DNA from: Liolophura sinensis
Taxonomy: Eukaryota > Mollusca > Polyplacophora > Chitonida > Chitonidae
Direction: 5' to 3'
Assembly: GCF_032854445.1 (NCBI RefSeq)
Contig: NC_088307.1
Coordinates: 3,782,001 to 3,846,000, forward strand
Length of the DNA stretch: 64,000 nucleotides
Each line of letters opens with the position of its first letter. Positions within the stretch are counted from its first letter, which is position 1. This document shows positions 10,796-20,435 of this stretch, in pieces. A model generated the notes under the pieces. It was given only the letters and a program-made list of their open reading frames with translations. It searched no databases and was not told where the DNA came from. The translations under genes and the position numbers were made by a program.

Positions 10796-11982
10796 ATCCT
10801 CACACACCAGTTAAAGACAAGTCTGAAACTCCACTGTTTCAATATCTGAGAAGAGTTCTATTCATACTAATGGATAGTAACAGAAAGAGCCTCATAGAAG
10901 CATCAAAAAATGAAACAACAGAAGTGGAACTGTTTGTAAATGTCAAACATAATATATATATTTACACTCAATAAACCATAAAAATACAAAGCACTATACT
11001 ATACATTGAACACTCATTTCCTCCGCAAAGGCCAGACTAATACACTATTCATTCACATATCAAACTTTGTGGCCCCATGATCACAAAGTGTTCTTAGACA
11101 TGACTCAAAATATAATCCCTAAATTTAGTGTGTTCCTTTCCTGTATTTTCGCTGAAACTTGTTATACAATAACTTACCCATAATTTTGGTTGTCAAGCAG
11201 TAGTTTTACCTTGTTACATAGGAAATAACAATTTTAAAGTGATTTCAGCTTTTGACTTACTTAAATCTAAGAGGCTCTGTGATCCCAGGACCAGGAGTTA
11301 ATTGCTTGAGAACACATTACTCTAGCTATTACAGGTACATATCCACGCTGATGTATGTTTCGTTTACTGGCCACAACAAGAGCCCACTTGAAACTATGGC
11401 AACCAGCACTGTACACAAAACACCACCACGGTGGTCACATGATCATAACCTTAACCGGCTTTGCGCAAGACAACCCAGAGCTATAATGACATACTGATCC
11501 ATGACAATCAAAGTTAAGGCCATCCCTAAACAATTGTTTGTTGTAGGTAACACTACTCTAAGCTATATGAAAAGAAAGGGTCAAGCAGTGAGGACATATT
11601 TTTTCTTTTTATTCTTATTTTATTATTTAAAAAAATTTGAAAAAAAGCTCAACTTTAAAAGAGCAACTTTCAGTGCAAATTATGACTGAATAAACATGCG
11701 AAAAGGTTACAGAATTTCACTTTTATGTCCTTTTATGGACAGTCAGTCAGGTTACCGACAACTAACCTGATGGCCTATTATATCAGTTAGGAGCAATCAA
11801 CTAGGCACTTGCTGTCACTGCCTAACATGCAAGTTCACCGTCTCTCCTTGTCGATTCCATGTGTGAGGAAACATGTTCAAGCAGCAAACTTCTGCAACTG
11901 TGAGATATCGCTAAGGCAGGTCCAAAAATTTAAAGGAAATGACCTCTGAAATTTGAAAAAGGTATCACAAAATAGATCATTT
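10796..11982. other. Intergenic DNA right of the 75-bp array
   Basis: AT-rich, with an AATAAA near 10969 and scattered short frames of no recognisable content. No gene supported. Confidence 0.4.
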
Positions 11983-12370
11983 AAAACTACGCATAAATAC
12001 ACTTTCATTAATATTTGTAGATTTTTGTGAAAAGAGTTAAAGGTGCTCAAACATTTGAATTCTAAGGTGGGTTTTATGGACCATACTATCAGATGTTATG
12101 AACTCTGACGTCACAGGAAGTTTATTCAACTCCAATCAGGCCACTGAATGTTGGAATAATTCTTTTTACCTATTAGTAAAAGTTTTACTGAAATACTGTT
12201 TCCAAAAATTCCTGCCTTCTGGTGAAATCAGGAAAAAACAAGGTGATGTGACGTCAGAGTTCCTGGATATTGTCAGTATGGCTCATAAAGCCCACCATAT
12301 TATTCAAATATCTGAATGCCTTTCAACACTCTTAAAAAAAACAAATGAAAGTGTTTTTATGCATAGTTTT
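11983..12370. mobile_element. Fold-back (MITE-like) element with about 125-bp diverged inverted arms
   Basis: The left arm (11983-12114) and right arm (12248-12370) are reverse complements with scattered differences. The innermost 14 bp, AACTCTGACGTCAC at 12101-12114 and its complement at 12248-12261, are exact. Further out, AAACTACGCATAAAT, CACTTTCATT, CATTTGAAT and AGGTGGGTTTTATGG each have a matching reverse partner. The central spacer is about 133 bp and encodes nothing recognisable. Confidence 0.75.
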
Positions 12371-12927
12371 CAGTTGTCTGTATGTTAAACCTTACTTCAT
12401 ATTTTAGCTTTCTTTTACATTAACTGTCACACAGCACTGTCGGTACCTCACAGTTAATGGCAGCAGGGTTGAGTGTACTGTATAGCTTTATGATGAACCA
12501 TGTGATACAGAAAAGCAGCTAGACGTTTTTTGTACAGTCGTGGTATGTACAGTTCTTTGTGGTAGCTGCACGGTTCTAGTGGCGGTATGTATGATTAAAT
12601 GCAACGGCTACTTAGTATACTGCAGTACGCCGGAATAGCCACACAGTACCACAGGGTTGCCACAAAGTACCATGCAGCTGCTATTCTACACCACAAAAGC
12701 TTTACGGTCATGTGGTAATGTGCGCCCGCTTATGTGCTCCGTGCCACATGAGTGCTCCATGCCACATGACTGCTATTCAGTACCACAAGATCTGAAACCA
12801 TGTGGTGCTCTGGGAGGACATTTTTCTTGTACAGTGTCATACTGTGAAAGCTTGGCTCTATATGCAGTACAAGTCCATTTTCAACAAACTAATTTTCAAG
12901 TTTTCACGTCCGACCAGGTAACTGATA
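12371..12927 (-). other. Probable 3' flank/3' UTR region of MRPS2
   Basis: This lies directly downstream of the MRPS2 stop on the - strand. It contains many scattered variants of CAGTACCACA and GCCACATGA in a loose, degenerate repeat pattern (about 12430-12820). I could not place a clear polyadenylation signal. Confidence 0.35.
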
Positions 12928-13571
12928 TCACGTCTTCAGGTTATCTGCCTTCTGCTTGTCTTTTCCCCGCCGTATCGCCTTGGCAAAAAGTCCACAGTAA
13001 TACTCGACAGCGGTGGGTGTGTCGTCGTTACCGGGGACAGGGTAAGTGATGAGGCGGGGATCGCAGTTCGTGTCCACGATCCCTACTGTGGGGATCAGCA
13101 TTTTAGCGGAGTCTCTCACAGCAATGTTCTGCATGAACACATTGTTCAAGGTGTTGATGAAGATGCACAGATCGGGCAGGCGTGTGACTGATCCGAACTG
13201 AATATTGGCATTGGTGAAAACACCTCCACTCCAGTAGCGACAGTGGACGTACTCGCCAGCCTCCTTGGCTGTTCTCTCCACTAATGGCATGTTCTGTTTG
13301 TTACGGCTGATGAACAAGATGATACCTCCCTGGTAGGCGATGTGCGCTGTGAAATTTAGCGCGTCCTGGAGTAATGGCACGCTTTGCTCTAGGTCTATTA
13401 AGTCCACACCCAGCCGGCAGCCGAAGATATACGGTGCCATGTAGGGGTTCCGAACTCCTTCCTTGTGACCCCAGTGAACTCTGGCTTCATACATATCCTT
13501 CAGACGGACTAGTTTACGCACTCCAAAGTAGTCCGGATCCAACAGAGCATGAACACTTCCTAAAGATTCAT
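12928..13571 (-). CDS. MRPS2: MRPS2 coding exon 3 (conserved uS2 domain)
   Basis: It ends at the TGA complement 12928-12930. The upstream edge is set at 13571 by a GATTAG acceptor preceded by a T-rich tract, which supplies two bases of a GAT codon. The frame stays open beyond this to a GATGACAG acceptor that would start the exon at 13594. Confidence 0.92.
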
Positions 13572-15740
13572 CTAATCCCAGAAAATAAAAATCACTGTCA
13601 TCAAATACATTACAAATTTTTATTTGTTAAATATCTGTAACTTAATAACAGCCAGATATGTTTTGACTAATTTTTGTTCCACAAATTGTACAATTTAATT
13701 TATTTATTTATTTGATCAGTATTTAACGCAATCACTCAAGAATATTTCACTTATACAACGGTGGCCAGCATTATGGTTGTTGGAAACAGGGCAGAGCCCG
13801 GGGGAAACCCATGACATCTGCAGCTGCATACGATGTAAATAGTGAGTGAGTGCTCAGGGTTTAAGGTCATACTTAACAAGTTTTCAGTCATATGACGATG
13901 AAGGAGCCCTCAGAGTGCAGGTATTTGTAATGTGTCTCCTTGTTACAGGATGAATATTCACTGCTCTTTTATCTAGTGCTGCTTCACTGAGACGACTTAC
14001 CGAAGGCAAGTAAGCCGCCCGACCTGAGCCATTATACTAATACGGGTCAACCAATCGTTGCACTATCCCCTTAAAGCTGAATGCCAAGCAAGGAAACTAC
14101 AACTTCACTTTTTTAAGGTCTTAGGTTTGACCCGCCCCAGGAATGACCCTGGAAAAACGCCCCCGAAGCGAATGCTCGACCAGCTGAGCCATCGGCAATT
14201 CAAGTTGATCTTGGTAAGATAAAGATACTAAGTGAATTTCATCTCCGGCCGTAAGTGGGAAGGTCTGTCAGCAACCTGCGGATGGTCGTGGCTGTGCCCG
14301 GTTTCCACCCACCATAATGCTGGCCGCCGTCGTATAAGTGAAATATTCTTGAGTACGGTGTAAAACACTAATTAAAAAAAAAAAAAAAAAAATAAGTGAA
14401 TTTCATGGTGCATTTTTTGGATAAAAGTTAACATTCAAATGTTCAATAAAATGTGGAGTACATGGCCCAAAAAGTTGAAATTTCAACAGGTATGCTATGT
14501 TCATACTCAATTTCAAGATCAAAAATGTCATGTTTGAAAAAAAAAAAATCAAATTTCTAATTTTGATCCAAGTTCAATCAGCTTTGTGTAATCAGGTCCA
14601 AGTTGACTAAAAAAAGTTTACCAACCATTTGTCAGAACCTGATTGGCTGATGCAGGAGCTCCAGACTGCTGTCTAACACAAAAACGTAACCAAGGGGAGG
14701 TCACTCTACAGGACACACTCTCTACAGCTCGACCTGTAAAGTAAAAGTGACAGATCTCAGTTCTATACAGGCAGAATGGTTGCTGTGTTTTTAACACTGT
14801 ACTTGAAAATGAGAGTTCAAATCCAACTGCTGCTAATAAGCAACTGCTCTGAGACAACAGAGCACAGAAGGCTTCCTAATAACTGCTAGCTTCCCATCAC
14901 TCTCTATCTTCATTTTATTTGCCAACTCGATAACTAGTTTATATTTTTAGTCCATTTTGTGACAAGCAAAATGTGGGTAGTGGTCAGAAGATACAATTTT
15001 CATAGATGTAAAAGCTATATCGCAGCTGGTGATACAGCGCATTGCTTTGAGCATTACCAAAGAATCTCGGGAGAATACGGCATTGAAAATAACCGATGGG
15101 ATGTTGTGCTTGCGATAAATCAGCAGACTTCTAGGACCATGTGTTAATGGTTCTGCAAACTTAAGGATGTGATAACATATTTGACTAGTAATTTGTCTTC
15201 AAGACGTGACAAACTGCTATAGCAACTTCATAAGCTTTTCAAATGGATCGCATCTTATTTTGGTTTGTGGCCATCCTAAACTGAACAACATGTTTGCCAA
15301 ACTTAATTTCAGGGCAATCTTGTGCTAGAGTTTAAAACAACAATCAAACAAATAAAATCAGCTGTTGATTCCGTTCTGTTCCTGAAAGTCTTACAAACTG
15401 ATCAGTTTTCTAAGTAGGCCTATCGGTAGTGATTTTACTAATATAGTTTGTGTTATACCTTAAGTACTTATTCACAAAAATCTCACAAAACCATTCTCAT
15501 TCATCATAGCTTAACAAAAAATTCCCCAAACAATTTGTATTCTTAGTTTTCACCTCGAAATTGTCATTATTTCTGACAAACAAAAAGTTTACGAAAACTA
15601 TGCACCCAATAATCGTAGCATATTTCTCACGTGTGGTACAATTGAAACGACTACACACGTACTTTATTCTGTCAAATCTACGAAAGCTAACGCCAAAAAG
15701 AGCAAACCATACCGAGCTGTCTCAAACTGAGGAATGCCAT
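12928..15740 (-). CDS. MRPS2: Mitochondrial small ribosomal subunit protein uS2m (three coding exons)
   Basis: The product is the mitochondrial counterpart of ribosomal protein S2, part of the mitoribosomal small subunit. The main exon carries hallmark uS2 segments in order: [93 protein letters not shown]-like [20 protein letters not shown], and [20 protein letters not shown]. Proposed exons are 15740-15713 (MAFLSLRQL plus one base), 14733-14626 and 13571-12928, joined in phase 1 each time and giving 259 residues. That is close to the 280-300 of insect and human MRPS2. The first two exons give an Arg-rich, Ser-rich leader ([18 protein letters not shown]) that suits a mitochondrial targeting peptide. 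The exon 1 and 2 assignments rest on splice signals, phase and leader composition only. The exon 2/3 boundary has an alternative (exon 2 to 14622, exon 3 from 13594) that also stays in frame. Confidence 0.88.
13695..13826 (-). mobile_element. SINE family A fragment, - strand, in MRPS2 intron 2
   Basis: A TTTATTTATTTATTTG tail, CTCAAGAATATTTCACTTAT, GCCAGCATTATGG and GGCAGAGCCCGGGGG follow the reverse family-A order. Confidence 0.7.
13845..14203 (-). mobile_element. SINE family B, full-length-like, - strand, in MRPS2 intron 2
   Basis: It is colinear with the copy at 4118-4478. Shared blocks include GAGTGCTCAGGGTTTAAGG, TTTATCTAGTGCTGCTTCAC, GGGTCAACCAATCGTTGC and the tRNA-like head CTCGACCAGCTGAGCCATCGG. 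Confidence 0.8.
14240..14395 (+). mobile_element. SINE family A fragment, + strand, in MRPS2 intron 2
   Basis: CCGGCCGTAAGTGGGAAGG, AGCAACCTGCGGATGGTCG and CACCATAATGCTGGCCGCC follow the family-A body and end in an A-rich tail at about 14373-14393. It is inverted relative to the fragment at 13695. Confidence 0.8.
14626..14733 (-). CDS. MRPS2: MRPS2 coding exon 2 (leader region)
   Basis: The acceptor is CTTTTACTTTACAG ending at 14734 on the - strand. The donor is G|GTTGGT at 14626 or, four bases later, G|GTAAAC at 14622. It encodes [18 protein letters not shown] and a short Ser/Ala/Asn-rich linker. Confidence 0.6.
15713..15740 (-). CDS. MRPS2: MRPS2 coding exon 1 (28 nt, start codon)
   Basis: An ATG in the context ACGATGG at 15740-15738 (- strand) encodes MAFLSLRQL and ends at CTCG|GTATGG. 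Its phase matches exon 2, giving QLGRAVE. It is short, so it relies on the splice fit. Confidence 0.55.
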
Positions 15741-16255
15741 CGTCGAAAGCGTCGATCAAAGAACCATTTTTACATTGTAAAACCTCGTGATGTTTTCCTC
15801 GGTCACGTTTCGAAGACTGTCAAGGGAAGTAACTATTATAAGAACCAATTTTTTAATGGGTTACGTCCCTTGTATTAGACATTCGCGCACTGGCTTTGGT
15901 TTGTCATCATTCGTATCCTAGATATCGTGGTCAACAGCACAGACACCGTGACAATATCAAACTCCCTTAGTGTTACAACACAATGGTATGCGATCTCTTG
16001 ATAGCACTATACAAGTAGCATAAGTCAGGTGTAGTATTTAAAATACTTCAAAGTCGAGGTGTAGATTCGAAGATCCATTTCTGTTTCTTCGTCCTAGGCC
16101 TAGTTTACATTGGAGCAGTTATGTATTCAACAACAATTATTCTTTATTATTAATGTACCGGGACGAAAAATGAAAAAGTCTTTTGTTACAAATAATTAAC
16201 ACGTTTTCAGGTGGTATTCATTACTATTGCAAATAAGCCTGAGTTGATGTGGCAC
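15741..16255. other. Intergenic space between MRPS2 and tRNA-Val; probable MRPS2 promoter
   Basis: About 515 bp separate the MRPS2 start codon (- strand) from the divergently oriented tRNA gene. The MRPS2 promoter must lie here. I see no TATA box and cannot place a transcription start. Confidence 0.35.
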
Positions 16256-16327
16256 GGTTTCGTGGTGTAGTGGTTATCACGTCTGCTTCACACGCAGAAG
16301 GTCGCGAGTTCGATCCTCGCCGAAACC
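16256..16327 (+). tRNA. tRNA-Val (anticodon CAC)
   Basis: A complete 72-nt cloverleaf. The acceptor stem GGTTTCG (16256-16262) pairs with CGAAACC (16321-16327), and the anticodon stem TCTGC pairs with GCAGA around loop TTCACAC with CAC at 16289-16291. The T arm GCGAG-TTCGATC-CTCGC holds box B. The D arm GTGTAGTGGTTATCAC holds box A. The encoded CCA is absent, as expected in eukaryotes. Confidence 0.97.
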
Positions 16328-16345
16328 TGTGAGAATACTTTTGAT

Positions 16346-16358
16346 TTTTTTTTTTTCA
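16346..16358 (+). terminator. RNA polymerase III T-run terminator of tRNA-Val
   Basis: A run of T residues begins about 18 nt after the tRNA 3' end, the usual Pol III stop signal. Confidence 0.75.
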
Positions 16359-16584
16359 TTCATTATACAGACAAATAGTATGATATTTAGACACGTATAT
16401 GCCTCTCTGGTAAATCATCAATCAATCGCATTTGGATTTAAGTGTTTTTTTGTTTTTTTTAACAGCCCACAACGCATTATCTTCTCTCTAGGCCTATCTA
16501 TAGGCGCACATAAAGATATATAGGCCTATTTCATCGGAGACAATGCAGAGTTCAAGTCCGAACAATGAATGGAACGTCAATATA

Positions 16585-16640
16585 CTGTGGCATTTAACTC
16601 CGTACTAAAGAATATTTCACTGGGACAACTTAAGCAGTCC
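16585..16640 (-). mobile_element. Short SINE 3'-end remnant
   Basis: CATTTAACTCCGTACTAAAG and AATATTTCACTGGGACAAC resemble the family-A 3' end in reverse, but it is short and diverged. Confidence 0.4.
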
Positions 16641-16832
16641 TTTTTATAAAATAAGGAAATCGTGCACTGCTTGAACTATGCCACCACGCATCCTTCGCTA
16701 GGCAGGTAGCGAGTGCTAAATATCAGCACTCGAACCATAGTCAAAACTGGAAGGTTGCGGCGAGTAAGACACTTTCCGAGTCAGCGAGGGCCGTCTCAAA
16801 TTATCTTAAATCAAAATGGTGTTGACCTTCAG

Positions 16833-16880
<48 letters not shown>
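16833..16880. repeat. (TA)n microsatellite
   Basis: An uninterrupted TA run of about 47 bp. Confidence 0.95.
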
Positions 16881-16883
<3 letters not shown>

Positions 16884-17149
16884 CCATATACTGTAGCCCC
16901 ATACCTTAATATGTGAAAACCTGCCGTGACATAAATAAAATGTTTTGAACACACCAGTGAAATAAATACGTATAAATATAGAGTATCAATAAAAGATGTC
17001 AGAAAATGTTACTTTGTACCGAAACGTCTTCATAAGGATATCATCTTCCAAACAAACCCCGAAGGACCTAGCTCTCAGATCAGTCGAAAAACTACCTTAG
17101 TCATGGATGAGATTGTATTGAGGTCAAATACAGTAATTTGTATGCAGAT

Positions 17150-17250
17150 ATTTCTGAGTAAAGACTACTGTATGCAGATATGTCTGAGTAAAGACTACTG
17201 TATGCAGATATTTCTGAGTAAAGACTACTGTATGCAGATATTTCTGCGTA
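17150..17250. repeat. 30-bp tandem repeat, about 3.5 copies
   Basis: The unit TGTATGCAGATATTTCTGAG followed by TAAAGACTAC recurs every 30 bp. The short frames over it on both strands are repeat by-products. Confidence 0.9.
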
Positions 17251-17259
17251 GATGGATTG

Positions 17260-20040
17260 CTGTGTTCTGTGGTGTTTTTAGAGCTGGGGGAAAACTTCCA
17301 CGGTGGTGTCGGTGGGTGGGATGTGGGTTGGGAGTGTATAGGGGTATGGCTAGCATGACTTGCACGTGAGAAAAGAGTAATGCAGTTATGTCCTGGGATT
17401 TTGTGTGGAAAGGACAATTAAACCCAGTTAACTGATAATATATGGCACAATATACCGCTAAATATCACACGTTTTTAATAAAGAATTAGGCTTCCATGCA
17501 TGCATATTAGACTCTGTACGACACAGGCACGAATTTATCACGCAACTTGCACGTTTTAGTTTATTTCTATATACAAAGTAAACGCGTACAAGTATGTAAA
17601 GGGCTTTACGCCGGGGTCAAATTGTCCCAATAGCTTACATAATATACGTCTGTATTTACCGGGACAAAAGGGAACTGTAGGATTATAATGTGGATGAACT
17701 GTACATAAAATTGGGGTAATCCCACTCTTGTCGCTTTTCACAGGCTCTATACACATGGCTAAAAGTACAGGTGCTATAAATAGCTGTTATGTATGCCTGT
17801 TCCACGTAACTGGTTTCGGTTGCTCCATTAAAACCATGAAGAACTGGTTTGACCTTAATCCTGTGTGTCTAAACATTAAAACAGCTGACATTACTTACTT
17901 TAACCCGCTGTTCCCACCTGTGGTTATAAAAACAGTGTGCGAATTAAACAGACAATCACATAATTTGCTGCACAATGAATTTCTCTGGCTTTATAATTTT
18001 TTGCCTTGGGTTTTTAGATGTCACTTGCAAAATTATTTGAGCCACAGTGCTGCCTTACTTGAACGTCATGCTACAGGCACCGGACACCCCCCCCCCCCCC
18101 CGCTCTCCCCATCACAAGCACACAATCCGGTACACCTTTGAGTGTAGGTATAAGATGTGCGCTCAAGATACACATTTTACTTTACGTTAGGGTCTTAGAT
18201 ATTAAACAGTACATATTCCAAACAACAAGCTGTCATCGAGCATTATCTAAATACATAGATAGTGGATGACATCATCCTATGGTCTCATTTCAGTAGGGGC
18301 ATCTTAACCAAAGGGTTATTTTTATTCATCTATAAATACCGACAGCTATGTTAGTAAATACATTTGTCTACATTACACTATATACATCTACCGCAATCAC
18401 AACTTTCGAAACAAAACATTTTTCAGACTCTCTACAAAATCACCAAAGGATGATTTGTCTGTTATGACCAAACAGTTACCAAGACACTTGCAACTATAGC
18501 GATCGAAATCAGTATTTTATGTGCTTTAATCTTACACTTCCATAGGGAAGCTTCAAACTTTTTCATCGATAAAGATAGAAAAAGTCCATCTGTACCATGT
18601 GGCCTGTCAGACAAACAAAGGTTGCCTAATATTTTTCACAGGTCACATGACACAGTATAGGACTGTTTTTACCTTTGACGCCAAAGGATTTTCGCTTTGC
18701 TTTGGTTTCAGTACAATATATAACTGCTACCAAATATTGTCCGATTTTCATAAATGTGTTTCTTGTTTATTTTGCATGTAATGTCGTGCAGAGAATTCGT
18801 GCCTAAGAATTGTATGTTTTACGATTTCCTGCATTCTGGTAGGTCATTGGTTTCCGTACAATCCCTGCTTCAGATATGGTCGGATTATATATGACACCCT
18901 TTTATGTGTAGATGCATTTCATGGTCCCACATGTAGATGAAGTTCGAAAATCATGCAGCTTGCGTGATCCATGCACACGTGTTGCCTATTTACCATATAA
19001 CTTACTTGAGTTCTCCAATAATTTTCGTTTGCCATCGCTATATTATGACATGCGGTGTCTCCTCGCAACAGAAGATTATAGTCTCAAGGCCTGCTTATAC
19101 AAAAACATGTCAAAAGCACAAATATGACCACCTGGCATTCACCAAAACGTCTGAATATTACGTCATACGAGGGAAAGCTTGTCAGTAACTTGCCAACAGG
19201 TCAATGGTTTACTCCGGGATACTCCCATAACCTGACCGTCGCCCGATAAGTAAAGTATTTCTGTGTATACATGCAGTCTCATATACATATACACATAACA
19301 TATATACCGATTTGATCATCTTCTCTAGATAGCTGGTACTATAGGTGGCGTGTCTTGAAAATCTGGTGTATTATCGACCGGTGACTTGATGGGCGGCTTA
19401 AGACGGCAATAAACTGCGAAAATCAGGTCAATCTATGCCGATTGACAAATCACTGCCATTATAAAGCATGTCATTTTACATCCTTGATCGGAGATATCAC
19501 AATAATAGCGCGTGGGAGAGAAATAGGCATTAGGGCGTGGCAGATCGTTTATAGTTATCGGAATAGAACCGGACAAAACAAATGACATCTGCGTCTTGGC
19601 CTAATTATTGTTTTCGTTCTCCGAGTTAATCGGAGTTGTCATTTGTTGATTTATTTAGTTCAAATGTAAATCTGTATTCTGTATATCCGGGAAAGAAAAT
19701 GACACGTTAGACATGCACCGTGGAAATCAACACTATTACACATGTAATACATTGCGTCATTATCAGTGACCGTTGGGATAGGATAGGAGGGGTTGTTCGC
19801 ACTGACTCAGCTGGTGATTAAATAGGCTATAACGCCACAATCGAAAATCAAGCCTTCTTAAACTAATCCCATGAGAGGCCTACACATGGCGTATTCATGA
19901 ATAAGGTATTGTTTAGCTGATATCAGTGTGTAGCTTACATATTTTTTTTTTTCAATTTTAGTCATTTATTTTATGTTGATATGTGGTGATGTGCCAACGA
20001 AATGCTATTTTAGTCATTTTCGCTCAGCACACCTTATGTT
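17260..20040. other. Intergenic DNA between tRNA-Val and the GS promoter
   Basis: Non-coding so far as I can see. It includes a poly-C run at about 18087-18101 and a degenerate SINE-like piece at 19180-19265. None of the frames shows a recognisable domain. Confidence 0.4.
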
Positions 20041-20345
20041 CTGCCAATCATTCAAATGACCAGCCTTGTCACAGCCAAGCAGCTGGGGTTTCGTGCATTA
20101 AATAAAACCCCGACCGGTGTTGTCACCCAACTTACGCTTCCCATCCACGAGGACATGCGACTGGCACGAGCTGTCAGAAGTCACACTGTTTGCGCCGTGC
20201 ACCGATCACGTGATGAGTCTGCGGCAAGTTGGGAAATCTACACATAGACCAACTGCCAATCAAAGAGAAGGCCATGCCGATTTCTGCTTTCAGCCAATCA
20301 AATTGCAAGGTCAAGGTAGCAGGCATCGTTTATTTACGTTCCCTT
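20040..20345 (+). promoter_or_regulatory. Candidate glutamine synthetase promoter
   Basis: Upstream of the probable non-coding exon are three CCAAT boxes (20044-20048, 20256-20260, 20294-20298) and an E-box CACGTG within TCACGTGA (20207-20212). The stretch is locally richer in GC than its flanks. I saw no convincing TATA box. Assignment to GS is inference from orientation and distance. Confidence 0.4.
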
Positions 20346-20349
20346 TTTC

Positions 20350-20435
20350 AGTAAAAGTTAGTCTTGTACATCGCTCACCAAGTGGACAGCCTGGTTTTGT
20401 GAAACAGCTTATTATAGTCCTCTGACTGGAAAAAG
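20350..20435 (+). other. Probable non-coding first exon (5' UTR) of glutamine synthetase; 5' edge approximate
   Basis: The segment ends in a strong donor, AAAAG|GTAAGC, at 20435/20436. The first coding exon has an acceptor just 12 nt before its ATG, so an upstream 5' UTR exon is required. This is the best donor in the preceding 3 kb that lies behind a promoter-like block. Vertebrate GLUL also has a non-coding first exon. Confidence 0.45.

Noticed and set aside
13374-13640. 88-codon + strand frame
   Set aside because: Shadow of the MRPS2 exon on the opposite strand.
14618-14857. 79-codon - strand frame as a separate gene
   Set aside because: Only its second half (after CTTTACAG) is plausible coding, and that part fits as MRPS2 exon 2; the first half is intron.
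15561-15878. 105-codon + strand frame
   Set aside because: Antisense to the proposed MRPS2 first exon and promoter; no domain and basic, low-complexity content.
20056-20425. Two overlapping + strand frames in the GS promoter region
   Set aside because: Overlap CCAAT and E-box sites and the probable 5' UTR; no conserved content.
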